Shown: positions 36,145-44,450, counted from the stretch's first letter. The stretch: DNA of 64,000 nt from an uncultured Bacteroides sp. (GCA_949285075.1 CASDXF010000019.1:1-64000); one strand, 5' to 3'. Notes: a model not told the origin generated them from the sequence alone. A program made the numbers and translations.

Positions 36145-36543
36145 TTATTCTTGTTTTGGCTTGGTAAAGCGGAACTTGTCGGAACTGAGTTTCTCCACTT
36201 TCTTACCGTTCAAATACTTGTTCATTAGCTTTGTCGCGTCCTTTTCCAGCTTTTTCCTGCTTTCGGAGAAATAAATCATGCACGTGCTGTTTTGTTGCAG
36301 CCCTTCTCCCTCCACATAGTTCTCTAGTTGATTGCTGTATCTTTCGCGTAAAGGTAAAAAGCCGTCCACCAGTTGTACGCTGTCCAACAGTTGAATATCC
36401 GTGAAATACACGGTGGAGTCGTCTGTAAATGATGCGGCGAAGCCGAAAGCGTACACCGGCTTAGCCTTTTCCTTCTTTAAGGAGAAAGCGGAACATACCA
36501 TTAAGATAAGTGCGGCGGAAAACAGTATCTTTATACATTTCAT
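36145..36543 (-). CDS. Small exported protein of unknown function
   Basis: A 132-residue protein with an N-terminal signal segment, MKCIKILFSAALILMVCSAFS, followed by a short, mixed-charge mature region. A Cys sits in the signal region, but the residues before it (LMVC) are a poor lipobox, so lipoprotein status is doubtful. No domain is recognised. The tail is Lys-rich (KLSSDKFRFTKPKQE). It has its own promoter at 36571-36603, overlapping the rpoD terminator. Confidence 0.7.
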   Translation of the reverse strand: MKCIKILFSAALILMVCSAFSLKKEKAKPVYAFGFAASFTDDSTVYFTDIQLLDSVQLVDGFLPLRERYSNQLENYVEGEGLQQNSTCMIYFSESRKKLEKDATKLMNKYLNGKKVEKLSSDKFRFTKPKQE

Positions 36544-36570
36544 ATTTTACAATATTATAAGTTACAGAGG

Positions 36571-36603
36571 CAAAGATAGGAAAAAAAGGAAATATAAAAC
36601 AAA
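36571..36603 (-). promoter_or_regulatory. Promoter of the 36145-36543 gene
   Basis: On the minus strand TTTG (36603-36600), 21 bases, then TATCTTTG (36578-36571). Both boxes are exact. The -33 box is shared with the T-rich tail and base of the rpoD terminator stem. Confidence 0.72.
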
Positions 36604-36646
36604 AGTCGCATAAGTTTCTCCTTTTCGGAGATAACTTATGCGACTT
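36603..36646 (-). terminator. Terminator of rpoD
   Basis: AAGTCGCATAAGTT (36603-36616) pairs with AACTTATGCGACTT (36633-36646). The stem continues inward with CTCC and GGAG around TTTTC. On the minus strand the stem is followed by TTGTTTTATATTTCC. Confidence 0.85.
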
Positions 36647-36673
36647 GTATCTTTTGCGAGGGTAGTTCCATCG

Positions 36674-37534
36674 TTACCCTAAATATGATTTAAGTAATTT
36701 ACTTCGGTTACTTTGTCTCAATCTTCTAATTGCTTTTTCTTTGATTTGACGGACGCGTTCTCGTGTAAGGCCAAATTTGTCACCAATCTCCTCTAATGTC
36801 ATTTCTTGTTGGCCTATGCCAAAAAACATTTGTATGATTTCTTTTTCTCTTTCCGTTAATGTGGACAAAGCTCTGTCGATTTCCCGGGCTAATGATTCAT
36901 TAACTAATGAACGGTCGGCCATAGGAGAATCGTCGTTAACCAATACGTCCAGTAGACTGTTGTCTTCTCCTTCCACAAAAGGAGCGTCTACGGAAATGTG
37001 GCGGCCGGAAACTTTTAACGTGTCAGAAATCTTATCAACGGGAATCTCCAGTTCGTCCGCCAATTCTTCCGGTGAAGGGCGGCGCTCGTTTTCCTGTTCG
37101 AACTTAGAGAATGCCTTGCTGATTTTATTCAAAGAACCTACTTGGTTTAGCGGAAGGCGAACAATACGCGATTGCTCGGCCAACGCCTGCAAGATAGACT
37201 GCCGAATCCACCATACTGCATAACTAATAAATTTGAATCCTCGTGTCTCGTCAAATTTTTCTGCGGCCTTAATCAGTCCTAAGTTTCCCTCGTTAATCAA
37301 GTCTGGCAGGCTTAAGCCCTGATTTTGATATTGTTTAGCCACCGATACGACAAAACGTAAGTTAGCTCGCGTCAATTTTTCTAATGCTACTCGATCTCCT
37401 TTACGAATACGTTGAGCGAGTTCCACCTCTTCCTCGACAGTAATTAAGTCTTCGCGACCTATTTCCTGTAAATACTTATCAAGAGAAGCGCTCTCTCTAT
37501 TAGTGATACTTTTAGTGATCTTTAGTTGTCTCAT
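36674..37534 (-). CDS. rpoD: Primary sigma factor RpoD (SigA), short Bacteroidota form
   Basis: A 286-residue sigma-70. Region 1.2 begins [20 protein letters not shown]. Region 2 has [33 protein letters not shown] and the -10 helix [15 protein letters not shown]. Region 3 follows, and region 4 ends with the helix-turn-helix [18 protein letters not shown]. The long N-terminal region 1.1 and the non-conserved insert of proteobacterial RpoD are absent, as in other Bacteroidota, whose primary sigma reads the -33/-7 promoters seen in this window. A TGTACA array lies 118 bases upstream of its start. Confidence 0.96.
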   Translation of the reverse strand: MRQLKITKSITNRESASLDKYLQEIGREDLITVEEEVELAQRIRKGDRVALEKLTRANLRFVVSVAKQYQNQGLSLPDLINEGNLGLIKAAEKFDETRGFKFISYAVWWIRQSILQALAEQSRIVRLPLNQVGSLNKISKAFSKFEQENERRPSPEELADELEIPVDKISDTLKVSGRHISVDAPFVEGEDNSLLDVLVNDDSPMADRSLVNESLAREIDRALSTLTEREKEIIQMFFGIGQQEMTLEEIGDKFGLTRERVRQIKEKAIRRLRQSNRSKLLKSYLG

Positions 37535-37556
37535 TCTTCAAAATATATTTGGTGTG

Positions 37557-37564
37557 CAAAGTTA
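37557..37564 (-). promoter_or_regulatory. -7 box of rpoD
   Basis: CAAAGTTA read on the minus strand gives TAACTTTG, with a start near 37550, about 16 bases before the ATG. No clear -33 box. The TGTACA array begins 88 bases further upstream. Confidence 0.5.
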
Positions 37565-37651
37565 GTATAAATAATCGGCATATGTGCGGACTTTACATTT
37601 TTTATAATGAGGTTATTGAAACTTTTCTGTTCAATGGGGCCACATTCTTTT

Positions 37652-37739
37652 TGTACATCAACCGCCCGGCCGTTGTACGTCAATCGCCGTATTCATGTAC
37701 GACAGTTGGATGGCTTTTGTACATGAAGAAGCAAAACGG
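37652..37739. repeat. 22-base TGTACA array, locus 2 (upstream of rpoD)
   Basis: Hexamers start at 37652 (TGTACA), 37674 (TGTACG), 37696 (TGTACG) and 37718 (TGTACA), exactly 22 apart. The 16-base spacers share no sequence. It lies between the htrA stop and the rpoD promoter, and its last unit abuts the htrA terminator. Confidence 0.88.
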
Positions 37740-37765
37740 ATGCCGGTGAATCACCGACATCCGTT
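37735..37765 (-). terminator. Terminator of htrA
   Basis: AACGGATGCCGGTGA (37735-37749) pairs with TCACCGACATCCGTT (37751-37765) except for one mismatch. On the minus strand TTGCTTCTTC follows. It lies 47 bases past the htrA stop. Confidence 0.75.
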
Positions 37766-37811
37766 AGCTTGTCATTTTGGCACTGTGTTAGTGCTGTTTG
37801 TCTGCTAAAAA

Positions 37812-39350
37812 CTATTCTTGTGTCAAATCTACCGCAAAGAATCCGCGTTTGCCGGAGGGGAATACTCCGGTGAGGAAGAGTGCCTGATCCGGCGACTTTA
37901 TCGCGGCTTTCATCGCATCCTCCAAGTCGCTAACCGTACGCATGGGCTCGTCGTTCGCCTTCAGGATGATGAATCCTTTGCGAATGCCCGCGTCTCTCAT
38001 CTTTCCGGAGGATACGCCTGTTACTTCCAAGCCGTATCCCAAGTTCAGTTGCCGTTTCATGTCGTCAGGCAGCTCTCTGAAGGCTGCGCCTAAGATTTCC
38101 ATTCCGGCATCCTTAACTATTTTGGTAGTGCCTTGTTGGTTCTTTAGCGTAAGTTCAACCGTCTTTTCTTTCTTCTCGCGAATCAGCTTTATCTTCACCT
38201 TGTCTCCCGGACGATGTGTGGCGAGAATTTCCTGCAAGTCTGCCATGCTCGTGATTTTCTTGTTGTCCAATCCGACGATGACGTCGTCTACTTTTATGTC
38301 GGCCGCCGCCGCTGAACCTCCTTCTATGATTTCAGCCACCAAGACACCTTCTGTTACTCCCAATTCTTTGGCCTTGTCCGCCAACGTGGTTCCTTTTTCA
38401 TCCAACGGCTCCATGTCGTACATTAGGTTTCCTCCTATTGAACGGCCCTTGATGCCTAATACCGCACGTTGTACGGTTCCGTACTGTTTCAGGTCTTGAA
38501 CGACCTTAGTCATCACGGAAGAGGGAATGGCGAATCCATATCCCGCATAGGCTCCGGTAGGCGAGGAGAGCACCGCGTTGATTCCCACCAATTCGCCTTT
38601 AGCGTTTACTAAGGCTCCGCCACTGTTTCCTTGATTGATGGCCGCGTCTGTTTGGATGAACGATTCAACGCCTTCCACTCCATATACGCCTAATGTACGC
38701 GCCTTGGCGCTCACGATACCCGCCGTAACGGTTGAATTCAGGTTGAACGGGTTGCCGACCGCCAATACCCATTCGCCTACTTTTAACGCTTCGGAGTCGC
38801 CGATGGGTATCGTCGGGAAATCATCCCCTTCTATCTTTACCAAGGCCAAATCCGTACTGGGGTCAGTGCCGATGATGCGTCCCTTAAACTCGCGGTTGTC
38901 ATTCAGCTTTACGATGATTTCGTCAGCGTCCTCTATGACGTGATTGTTCGTTACGATATACCCGTCTTTAGAGATAATGACACCCGAGCCGAAACCTACG
39001 CGCGGTTGGGTCTGTACTTGTCTTTGCCTTCCTCTGCCGTCACCGAAGAAGAAGTCAAACAAGTCCGGTGCCTCCTGAATGGTTTTGGTCTTGCTCTCTT
39101 GAGTCGATCTTATATGTACTACGGCGTGAAGTGAGCTTTCGGCGGCTTGCGTCAGGTCAACCGGTTGAGCGTCGACGGCGTTGAAGGCCGCTAACCTCAC
39201 GTTAGGGTTCTGCTTGAACGTGTCGTAGAATGACGTTTGCTGAACGGATTTGTCAGCTTGCAATAACTTATAGGTTGTTACCCCTGCGATTCCTGAGCTG
39301 AGAAGAACAACCGCTCCTATTCCTAGAATGTTTTTTATTGTCCGTTTCAT
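37812..39350 (-). CDS. htrA: Periplasmic serine endoprotease, HtrA/DegP type
   Basis: A 512-residue Do-like protease for periplasmic protein quality control. It has an N-terminal signal anchor (ILGIGAVVLLSSGIAG). The protease domain carries the full triad: His in TNNHVIEDAD, Asp in STDLALVKIE and Ser in INQGNSGGALVN. Two PDZ domains follow, the first around RSIGGNLMYDMEPLDE to KIKLIREKKEKTVE, the second from about 410 to the end (YGLEVTGVSSGKMRDAG). It is transcribed alone and ends at a strong hairpin. Confidence 0.96.
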   Translation of the reverse strand: MKRTIKNILGIGAVVLLSSGIAGVTTYKLLQADKSVQQTSFYDTFKQNPNVRLAAFNAVDAQPVDLTQAAESSLHAVVHIRSTQESKTKTIQEAPDLFDFFFGDGRGRQRQVQTQPRVGFGSGVIISKDGYIVTNNHVIEDADEIIVKLNDNREFKGRIIGTDPSTDLALVKIEGDDFPTIPIGDSEALKVGEWVLAVGNPFNLNSTVTAGIVSAKARTLGVYGVEGVESFIQTDAAINQGNSGGALVNAKGELVGINAVLSSPTGAYAGYGFAIPSSVMTKVVQDLKQYGTVQRAVLGIKGRSIGGNLMYDMEPLDEKGTTLADKAKELGVTEGVLVAEIIEGGSAAAADIKVDDVIVGLDNKKITSMADLQEILATHRPGDKVKIKLIREKKEKTVELTLKNQQGTTKIVKDAGMEILGAAFRELPDDMKRQLNLGYGLEVTGVSSGKMRDAGIRKGFIILKANDEPMRTVSDLEDAMKAAIKSPDQALFLTGVFPSGKRGFFAVDLTQE

Positions 39351-39567
39351 TATTTATAAACCTTTAAATTGTTAATATTACGCTTTGCTTTAACTTTTGT
39401 GACGTTAAAATAATAACAAACTTTGTTCGCTTATTATTCATGTCACTTTTTTTTGTTCTCTTTTAACAGAGGTCATTTGGAGCTTAACAGCGCTTAACCG
39501 CATCACCTGACAAATTTACATTCGTTGTACGTCGGAAGCTTTTAACAGTCTGACATTCTGCTACAAT

Positions 39568-40560
39568 CTACTTTCGTTGAGGAAGGTAGTAGGGGTTGCG
39601 CGATGTCGTGTTCAGTCCTTCTTCCTTATTTATATAGGGTAAGAAGCGGACGGCGAAAAGCAGTCTTCCGCTATTGAACGGGTCATACTCCTTATCTTTT
39701 GGATTGAAACTGCCGACGTGTACATCGCCAAGCGAGTGGATGAATTTCCGTTTCCCTATATAGATGCCGACGTGAGACACGTTTTCGCTTTTCTCGTTTT
39801 CGTTCTTCTGTCCGAAAAACACCAAGTCTCCTTCCTTTAAGTTCGAAAAATCCGGTTCGATGGTCAGCCGTTCTCCTGTTCGCGCCTGCTGAGAGGCGTC
39901 TCTCGGGATGATGATGTCGTGCATAAAGAGAACCGTACGTACCATGCCGCTGCAATCTACTCCTTTTGAAGAAGTCCCAGCCCATAGGTAAGGTATGCCC
40001 ATCATTGAATAAGCTGTCTGTATGATGCTTTCTGCGTCTTGTTTCAATTGGGCTCTCCATTCGGTTTCCTTCATGGAGATGTCTTTGGCTATGTATGCCG
40101 TTCTTCCGTCCGGGTAGCCCACCTTGTAAAAGTCACCTTTGTCTCCTTCCCATTTCAGGCGGTCGCCGGCCACGACATCCGACACGACCTGCGAACGCGT
40201 GTCGGCTCTCTCGTAAGCGAATCCGTAATGTGAGGTCACTATCACTTTCTCTGCCCGGTTCCACTTGTCGTATTGCTTTTCCGACATGGGAATGATGGAC
40301 ATCCGGTGCGTCCACCCGGTATAGTTATCTGGAGTCTGAATCTCGTACCATCCTGAATATTGCCTGATTTTTACCGGCATCCCTAACAAGCCTTGAGTGA
40401 CCATGCCCGACGTGAATTTACCCTCGGCGCGGATGTTGCAGACGGATAGGCGGACGATTCCGTATGCAGAGTCGGGAGGCATGGGCGTAAACGTCTCCGC
40501 CCGTGTCGCTGTTCCCACACATGCCAATAACCAACACAATACAGAGAATTTTCGGAACAT
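39568..40560 (-). CDS. Exported NlpC/P60 peptidase with SH3 domains
   Basis: A 330-residue exported cell-wall peptidase. After the signal peptide (MFRKFSVLCWLLACVGTATRA) come two bacterial SH3-like domains, near 35-95 (SVCNIRAEGKFTSGMVTQGL) and 105-165. The NlpC/P60 domain spans about 175-310: catalytic Cys in GVDCSGMVR, then GDLVFFG, catalytic His in VSHVGIYIG, and the third polar residue in KFIHSLGDV. Such enzymes cleave gamma-D-glutamyl-diamino acid bonds of muropeptides. A -7 box (CAAAGGTA at 40583-40590) lies just upstream. Confidence 0.93.
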   Translation of the reverse strand: MFRKFSVLCWLLACVGTATRAETFTPMPPDSAYGIVRLSVCNIRAEGKFTSGMVTQGLLGMPVKIRQYSGWYEIQTPDNYTGWTHRMSIIPMSEKQYDKWNRAEKVIVTSHYGFAYERADTRSQVVSDVVAGDRLKWEGDKGDFYKVGYPDGRTAYIAKDISMKETEWRAQLKQDAESIIQTAYSMMGIPYLWAGTSSKGVDCSGMVRTVLFMHDIIIPRDASQQARTGERLTIEPDFSNLKEGDLVFFGQKNENEKSENVSHVGIYIGKRKFIHSLGDVHVGSFNPKDKEYDPFNSGRLLFAVRFLPYINKEEGLNTTSRNPYYLPQRK

Positions 40561-40582
40561 TAGGCATATAAGTTAGTGACAA

Positions 40583-40590
40583 CAAAGGTA
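40583..40590 (-). promoter_or_regulatory. -7 box of the NlpC/P60 gene
   Basis: CAAAGGTA reads TACCTTTG on the minus strand, giving a start near 40577, 17 bases before the ATG. No -33 TTTG at normal spacing. Confidence 0.45.
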
Positions 40591-40641
40591 GAAATTATTT
40601 CTTTTCTTGCTTTTCTTTTTTCATGTAAAAAATAAAAAACG

Positions 40642-40649
40642 TACTTTTG
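40642..40649 (+). promoter_or_regulatory. -7 box of rnpB
   Basis: TACTTTTG fits TAnnTTTG. The expected start near 40656 matches the beginning of the RNase P RNA closing helix. Confidence 0.65.
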
Positions 40650-40656
40650 TAACCCG

Positions 40657-41025
40657 AAGCAGTTAGTCGGTCTGTCGCTTGCGCCATGTGTGCGGGAGGA
40701 AAGTCCGGGCAACGCAGAGCGTCCTACTTCCTAACGGAAAGCTATCCGCGAGGGTAGAGCAACGCAGAAGAAAATAACCGCCGCCTTTCTTCGGGGAGGA
40801 GGTAAGGGTGAGAAGGTGGGGTAAGAGCCCACCAGCCGCATGGTGACATGTCGGGCTGTGCGTCTTAGGAGTTGTAAGGTCATGTAAACCGGCATTATGA
40901 GAGTTGCTCGCTCCACGTCGGAGGGTAGACCGCTAAAGTGGCGTGGTGACACGTCGCTCAGATAAATGACAGACACCTTAATCATGTTAAGGTACAAAAC
41001 CCGGCTTATAGACTAACTGCTTTTT
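40657..41025 (+). ncRNA. rnpB: RNase P RNA (catalytic subunit)
   Basis: The terminal helix P1 is formed by GCAGTTAGTC (40659-40668) and GACTAACTGC (41011-41020). Universal cores are present: GAGGAAAGTCCGGGC (40696-40710), AGAGCCCACCAGC-like (40827 region, the CR-II/III area), and ACAAAACCCGGCTTATAGAC (40994-41013), whose GG-C sequence near the 3' end contacts the tRNA CCA. Five T residues after P1 (41021-41025) probably end transcription. Length near 368 bases is normal for a type A RNA of this phylum. Confidence 0.96.
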
Positions 41026-41048
41026 CTCTATTTTTTAATACCGGCGAT

Positions 41049-42368
41049 ATGAAAAGAAAGCTCTTAGATTTCTGGAAGTTCATTACGTATGATATCTGGC
41101 GTATCACGGAGGAAGAGGTCACGCGAAGGACTTTTTCGCTTTATAACATAATAAAGACTGTCTATCTTTGTATTAACAAGTTCAGTACGGACCGAATAAT
41201 GAACAAGGCTTCTGCGTTGACTTACAGTACTTTGTTGGCTATAGTGCCTATATTGGCCATTCTGTTTGCCATTGCGCGGGGATTTGGATTCGATAATCTG
41301 ATGGAATATCAAATACGGCATGGGCTTGCGGGAAATCCGGAAACGACGGAAGCCATTTTCTCTTTCGTTGACTCTTATCTTTCGCAGACTAAAGGAGGGG
41401 TATTTATTGGGATTGGCTTAGTGATGTTGCTATGGACGGTCATTAACTTGGTCAGTAACATTGAAACGACATTCAATCGTATTTGGGAAGTAAAAAAGTC
41501 GCGTTCCATGTATCGGAAGATAACCGATTATTTTTCCATGTTTCTTCTGATGCCTATTCTAATCGTTATTTCCGGTGGACTTTCCGTGTTTATGACTACC
41601 ATGCTTCAGCGGATGGATGACTTTGTCCTTTTGGCTCCTGTCGTGAAGTTTTTGATTCGGCTTATTCCCTTTGCGCTGACATGGTTGATGTTTACTAGCC
41701 TATATATTTTTATGCCTAATACCCGAGTGAAGTTCAAGCATGCTTTTATCTCAGGAGTGTTGGCCGGATCGGCTTATCAGGCATTCCAGATTCTTTATAT
41801 CAGCGGTCAGCTGTGGGTTTCCAAATATAATGCCATTTACGGTAGCTTTGCGGCTTTGCCATTGTTTTTGTTATGGCTGCAAATATCATGGACTATTTGT
41901 CTTTTTGGTGCGGAGCTTACGTATGTTGGTCAGAATATACGGAATTTCAGTTTCGACCAAGATACTCGTAATATAAGCCGGCGATACCGAGACTTTATTT
42001 CTATTTTGATTATGTCTTTGATAACCAAACGCTTTGAGAAAAATGAACCACCTTATACGGCGGGACAGATTTCAGAAGAGTACCATATACCTCTTAGGCT
42101 TACTAAACAGATACTTTACCAATTGCAAGAAATCAACCTGATTCATGAAACTGTCATTGACCAGAAAAGCGAGGAGATAAGCTATCAGCCTTCAATAGAT
42201 ATAAACAGGTTGAATGTGGCCATGCTGTTGGATCGTCTGGACACTTATGGCTCCGAGGACTTTAAGATTGATAAAGACAAGGAGTTTAGTGAAGAATGGA
42301 TGGTATTGATGGATTCGAGAAAAGAGTATTATAAGAAGGCGAGCGGTGTTTTGCTGAAAGACCTCTAA
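41049..42368 (+). CDS. YihY/BrkB family (UPF0761) membrane protein
   Basis: A 439-residue inner-membrane protein. Residues about 55-300 hold six helices with the family motifs KASALTYSTLLAIVPILA (about 52-69), WTVINLVSNIETTFNRIW (about 138-155) and YIFMPNTRVKFKHAFISGV. Residues about 315-439 are cytoplasmic and include a winged-helix-like segment (IPLRLTKQILYQLQEINLI). Once called RNase BN by mistake; real function is unknown. It begins 24 bases after the RNase P RNA. Confidence 0.92.
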   Translation: MKRKLLDFWKFITYDIWRITEEEVTRRTFSLYNIIKTVYLCINKFSTDRIMNKASALTYSTLLAIVPILAILFAIARGFGFDNLMEYQIRHGLAGNPETTEAIFSFVDSYLSQTKGGVFIGIGLVMLLWTVINLVSNIETTFNRIWEVKKSRSMYRKITDYFSMFLLMPILIVISGGLSVFMTTMLQRMDDFVLLAPVVKFLIRLIPFALTWLMFTSLYIFMPNTRVKFKHAFISGVLAGSAYQAFQILYISGQLWVSKYNAIYGSFAALPLFLLWLQISWTICLFGAELTYVGQNIRNFSFDQDTRNISRRYRDFISILIMSLITKRFEKNEPPYTAGQISEEYHIPLRLTKQILYQLQEINLIHETVIDQKSEEISYQPSIDINRLNVAMLLDRLDTYGSEDFKIDKDKEFSEEWMVLMDSRKEYYKKASGVLLKDL

Positions 42369-42387
42369 ACAATTCGCTTTCTTTGGA

Positions 42388-42642
42388 TTATCTAAATCGG
42401 GCGAAGTATCGGCGTATTCTACGCATAATTTTTATTCCGGTCATAAAGCCGTCAAATACAGCCATTCCCGCGTTGAAAGAGCGCATAATCGCATTCGTTT
42501 TATGAGTAGCCGTTGCAAGAGGGGAGAAAATTTGATGAACTCTTTGCGTCATTATTTTCTTTTGATTTTGAATTTCCTGCTTTAAGCTCGCTTTGCGTTG
42601 TATGATTTCCTCTAAAGTCATTGGGGTATGGGTAGCTTGCAT
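42388..42642 (-). CDS. Small basic protein of envelope-stress operon
   Basis: An 84-residue protein, last of a three-gene minus-strand unit with the holin-like and YtxH genes (gap of two bases to the former). It starts MQATHTPMTLEEIIQRKASL, is predicted helical, and has a basic C terminus (IMRRIRRYFARFR). No named domain is recognised. Position suggests a partner of the membrane protein encoded just upstream. Confidence 0.75.
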   Translation of the reverse strand: MQATHTPMTLEEIIQRKASLKQEIQNQKKIMTQRVHQIFSPLATATHKTNAIMRSFNAGMAVFDGFMTGIKIMRRIRRYFARFR

Positions 42643-42644
42643 TG

Positions 42645-43010
42645 TTATGATTCTTGTCTTTCGTTTAAAAATAACTTAGCTAAAAAGTTAACCATCGGGG
42701 AGATAATCAGTTTTCTACGGAAAATGATGATTACGGCTATTAACAGAAGGCTGATGCCGGCAATGATAATAAAGCTGATGGCTAAGTTTCCTACTATGGG
42801 TTCAAGTACGTAAGCCAGTGCGAAAAACAGATAAAACAGAGCTATCATGCTGAGCGTGATGAGTATCAATACCGTGATTAGCATGGAAAGAAGTATAGTC
42901 AGCTTTTCTACTATTTCTAGCTTTGTATATTCTTTCTGAAGCTCAAGGTATTTTTTGCATTCGAGAATTAACTGTTGGAAGTTCTCGATACTCTTTTCGT
43001 CGGCAAACAT
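42645..43010 (-). CDS. Phage holin family / DUF1469-like membrane protein
   Basis: A 121-residue protein with an amphipathic N-terminal helix (about 1-40), two central membrane helices (LSMLITVLILITLSMIALFY and NLAISFIIIAGISLLLIAVI) and a charged tail (FLNERQES). This is the layout of the 'putative actinobacterial holin-X / DUF1469' family, which despite the name is usually chromosomal and linked to envelope stress proteins, not phage lysis. It lies 21 bases after the YtxH gene. Confidence 0.82.
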   Translation of the reverse strand: MFADEKSIENFQQLILECKKYLELQKEYTKLEIVEKLTILLSMLITVLILITLSMIALFYLFFALAYVLEPIVGNLAISFIIIAGISLLLIAVIIIFRRKLIISPMVNFLAKLFLNERQES

Positions 43011-43031
43011 GATAACTCTGTTTTTTGATTT

Positions 43032-43241
43032 TTACTCTGTTACTTCGCCTTTGATTTCGGCTGCGATTTCATCCACGAGGCTGTCCATTTCATTACGGTT
43101 CAGCCTGATACCTTTTTTGCGCAAGATGTCCGCGATTTTTTGGCGAGTGTCTTCTCCCTTTTCAGGAGCGAATAAGATTCCTAATGTCGCGCCTATTGCC
43201 GCGCCACCCAAAAAAGCTGCTAATACATTTAATCCTTTCAT
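43032..43241 (-). CDS. YtxH-like protein
   Basis: A 69-residue protein beginning MKGLNVLAAFLGGAAIGATL, a single glycine-rich membrane or signal-anchor helix, followed by the YtxH-type FAPEKGEDTRQKIADILRKK and an acidic tail. First gene of the three-gene unit. Relatives are often induced by general stress. A -7 box sits 28 bases upstream. Confidence 0.85.
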   Translation of the reverse strand: MKGLNVLAAFLGGAAIGATLGILFAPEKGEDTRQKIADILRKKGIRLNRNEMDSLVDEIAAEIKGEVTE

Positions 43242-43268
43242 ATCTATTAAATTTAAATGAGTATGCTA

Positions 43269-43276
43269 CAAATATA
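43269..43276 (-). promoter_or_regulatory. -7 box of the YtxH operon
   Basis: CAAATATA reads TATATTTG on the minus strand, a good -7 box with a start near 43262, about 20 bases from the ATG. No -33 at normal spacing. Confidence 0.5.
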
Positions 43277-43409
43277 ACGATTATATTGATAAGTTGTTCT
43301 TGAGAAAAGGAAAATATTTGTAGAATTTATCTTGTGGCTTATCTGATGGTGATGCTTCGTGTTTAGCGGCATGCGGCATCTGCTTCTTAGCTTCTCGGTT
43401 TGACGGGTA

Positions 43410-43497
43410 GCCCTACGGCTCGCGAGAAACGGCCCTACGGCTTGCGAGAAACAGCCCTGCGGCTCGCGAGAAATGGCCCTGCGGCTCGCGAGAGGTT
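43410..43497. repeat. 22-base tandem array, CTCGCGAG family, locus 4
   Basis: Four units start at 43410, 43432, 43454 and 43476, all beginning GCCCT, with cores CTCGCGAG, CTTGCGAG, CTCGCGAG and CTCGCGAG. This is the most regular array. The leader common to copies B, C, D and F is not evident here. It lies in a 620-base gap between the YtxH operon promoter and the SPOR gene; apart from the array, 43277-43865 shows no gene I can support. Confidence 0.92.
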
Positions 43498-43865
43498 TTA
43501 ATGTGTGGAAACGTTTAAGGCTTAATAATTTGTGTGCTTTGTGTAAACGTATGGTATACAGTGCGTTGAGATGGTTGTACGTGCGCGTCTGTTTAAAGAA
43601 AACGGAACGGTTAAGCGAAATTATAGTGGATTGGTTTCCAAGTATTCGTTATCGCGACAAGGCCTTTATAAAAATATGATTGCGCATACTTACATTATTT
43701 ATATATGGATTCGCATGAAAGGAGAGAGGTGTCTTTATTGGCTACTAGAGGCCTTAGGGCGTTTTTTTGTCGGAAACCTTTTGTCGGGTGATAAAAAATC
43801 TATTATTTTGTTCCCTCAAAGCGAAGTGTGCAGAATAAAACTGAATTTATTAATAAAAAAGACGT

Positions 43866-44381
43866 ATGAAGATGAGAAAAATGCTTGTGTTAATGATGAG
43901 TGTTTGTGTAGTCTGGACATTCATTTCATGTAAATCTAGCGAAAGTGCTTATAAGAAGGCCTATGAAAAGGCGAAACAGCAGGAACTGGCGGAACCGCAG
44001 GCTGATGTTACGGAGGAGGTCGCTCCTGTAGTTGCGGTATCTGTTGATACGGCCGAGGCGACTCCTGAACCAGTGGCTGATACCGCTCCCGTTCGTCAGG
44101 AGAAAGTCACGGTAGTTGTTGGAGATCAAGGACTGAAGGCTTATAGTGTAGTGGGAGGGAGTTTTGGCGTCAAGGCTAACGCAGAAGGATTGAAGGATTG
44201 GCTGGACGCTGAAGGTTACACGGCTACTGTAGTATTTAATGCGGAGAAAGCCATGTATCGTGTTGTTGTAAGCTCATTCGACGATAAAGCCGCCGCGATT
44301 CAGGCTCGCGACGCGTTTAAGGCCAAGTATCCTAATCGCTCGGATTTTCAGGGAGCTTGGTTGCTGTATCGCATTGATTAA
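43866..44381 (+). CDS. SPOR-domain lipoprotein
   Basis: A 171-residue protein with a lipoprotein signal, MLVLMMSVCVVWTFISC, where the last Cys would be lipidated. Residues about 25-95 are a Glu/Pro/Val-rich linker. Residues about 97-171 form a SPOR domain (AYSVVGGSFGVKANAEGL, YRVVVSSFDDKAAAIQAR, GAWLLYRID), which in known members binds denuded glycan strands at the division site. It is monocistronic. The first ATG (MKMRKM) is used; the next Met would also give a signal sequence. Confidence 0.88.
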   Translation: MKMRKMLVLMMSVCVVWTFISCKSSESAYKKAYEKAKQQELAEPQADVTEEVAPVVAVSVDTAEATPEPVADTAPVRQEKVTVVVGDQGLKAYSVVGGSFGVKANAEGLKDWLDAEGYTATVVFNAEKAMYRVVVSSFDDKAAAIQARDAFKAKYPNRSDFQGAWLLYRID

Positions 44382-44424
44382 TATTATTCCCATGAGGGAA
44401 TCTTCCGAGAAGGGGTGTCAAAGT

Positions 44425-44450
44425 GCGGACGATGTTCAGTCCGCTCTCGT
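44425..44450 (+). terminator. Weak hairpin after SPOR gene
   Basis: GCGGAC (44425-44430) pairs with GTCCGC (44439-44444) around an 8-base loop, followed by TCTCGTTTT. A short terminator for the SPOR gene. The rest of 44382-44737 shows only the -7 box of cysQ at 44647. Confidence 0.45.

Noticed and set aside
42645..43010. Prophage remnant suggested by the holin-like protein
   Set aside because: No other phage gene is nearby. This holin-named family is usually chromosomal, and sits here with YtxH in an envelope-stress type operon.
43410..43497. Possible CRISPR array
   Set aside because: Units are contiguous 22-base repeats with no unique spacers, and no cas genes are present. The TGTACA arrays keep only six constant bases, far too few for a CRISPR repeat.
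43571..43933. 120-codon plus-strand ORF before the SPOR lipoprotein
   Set aside because: It overlaps the SPOR gene start in another frame, lacks a recognisable domain and has no ribosome site or promoter of its own.
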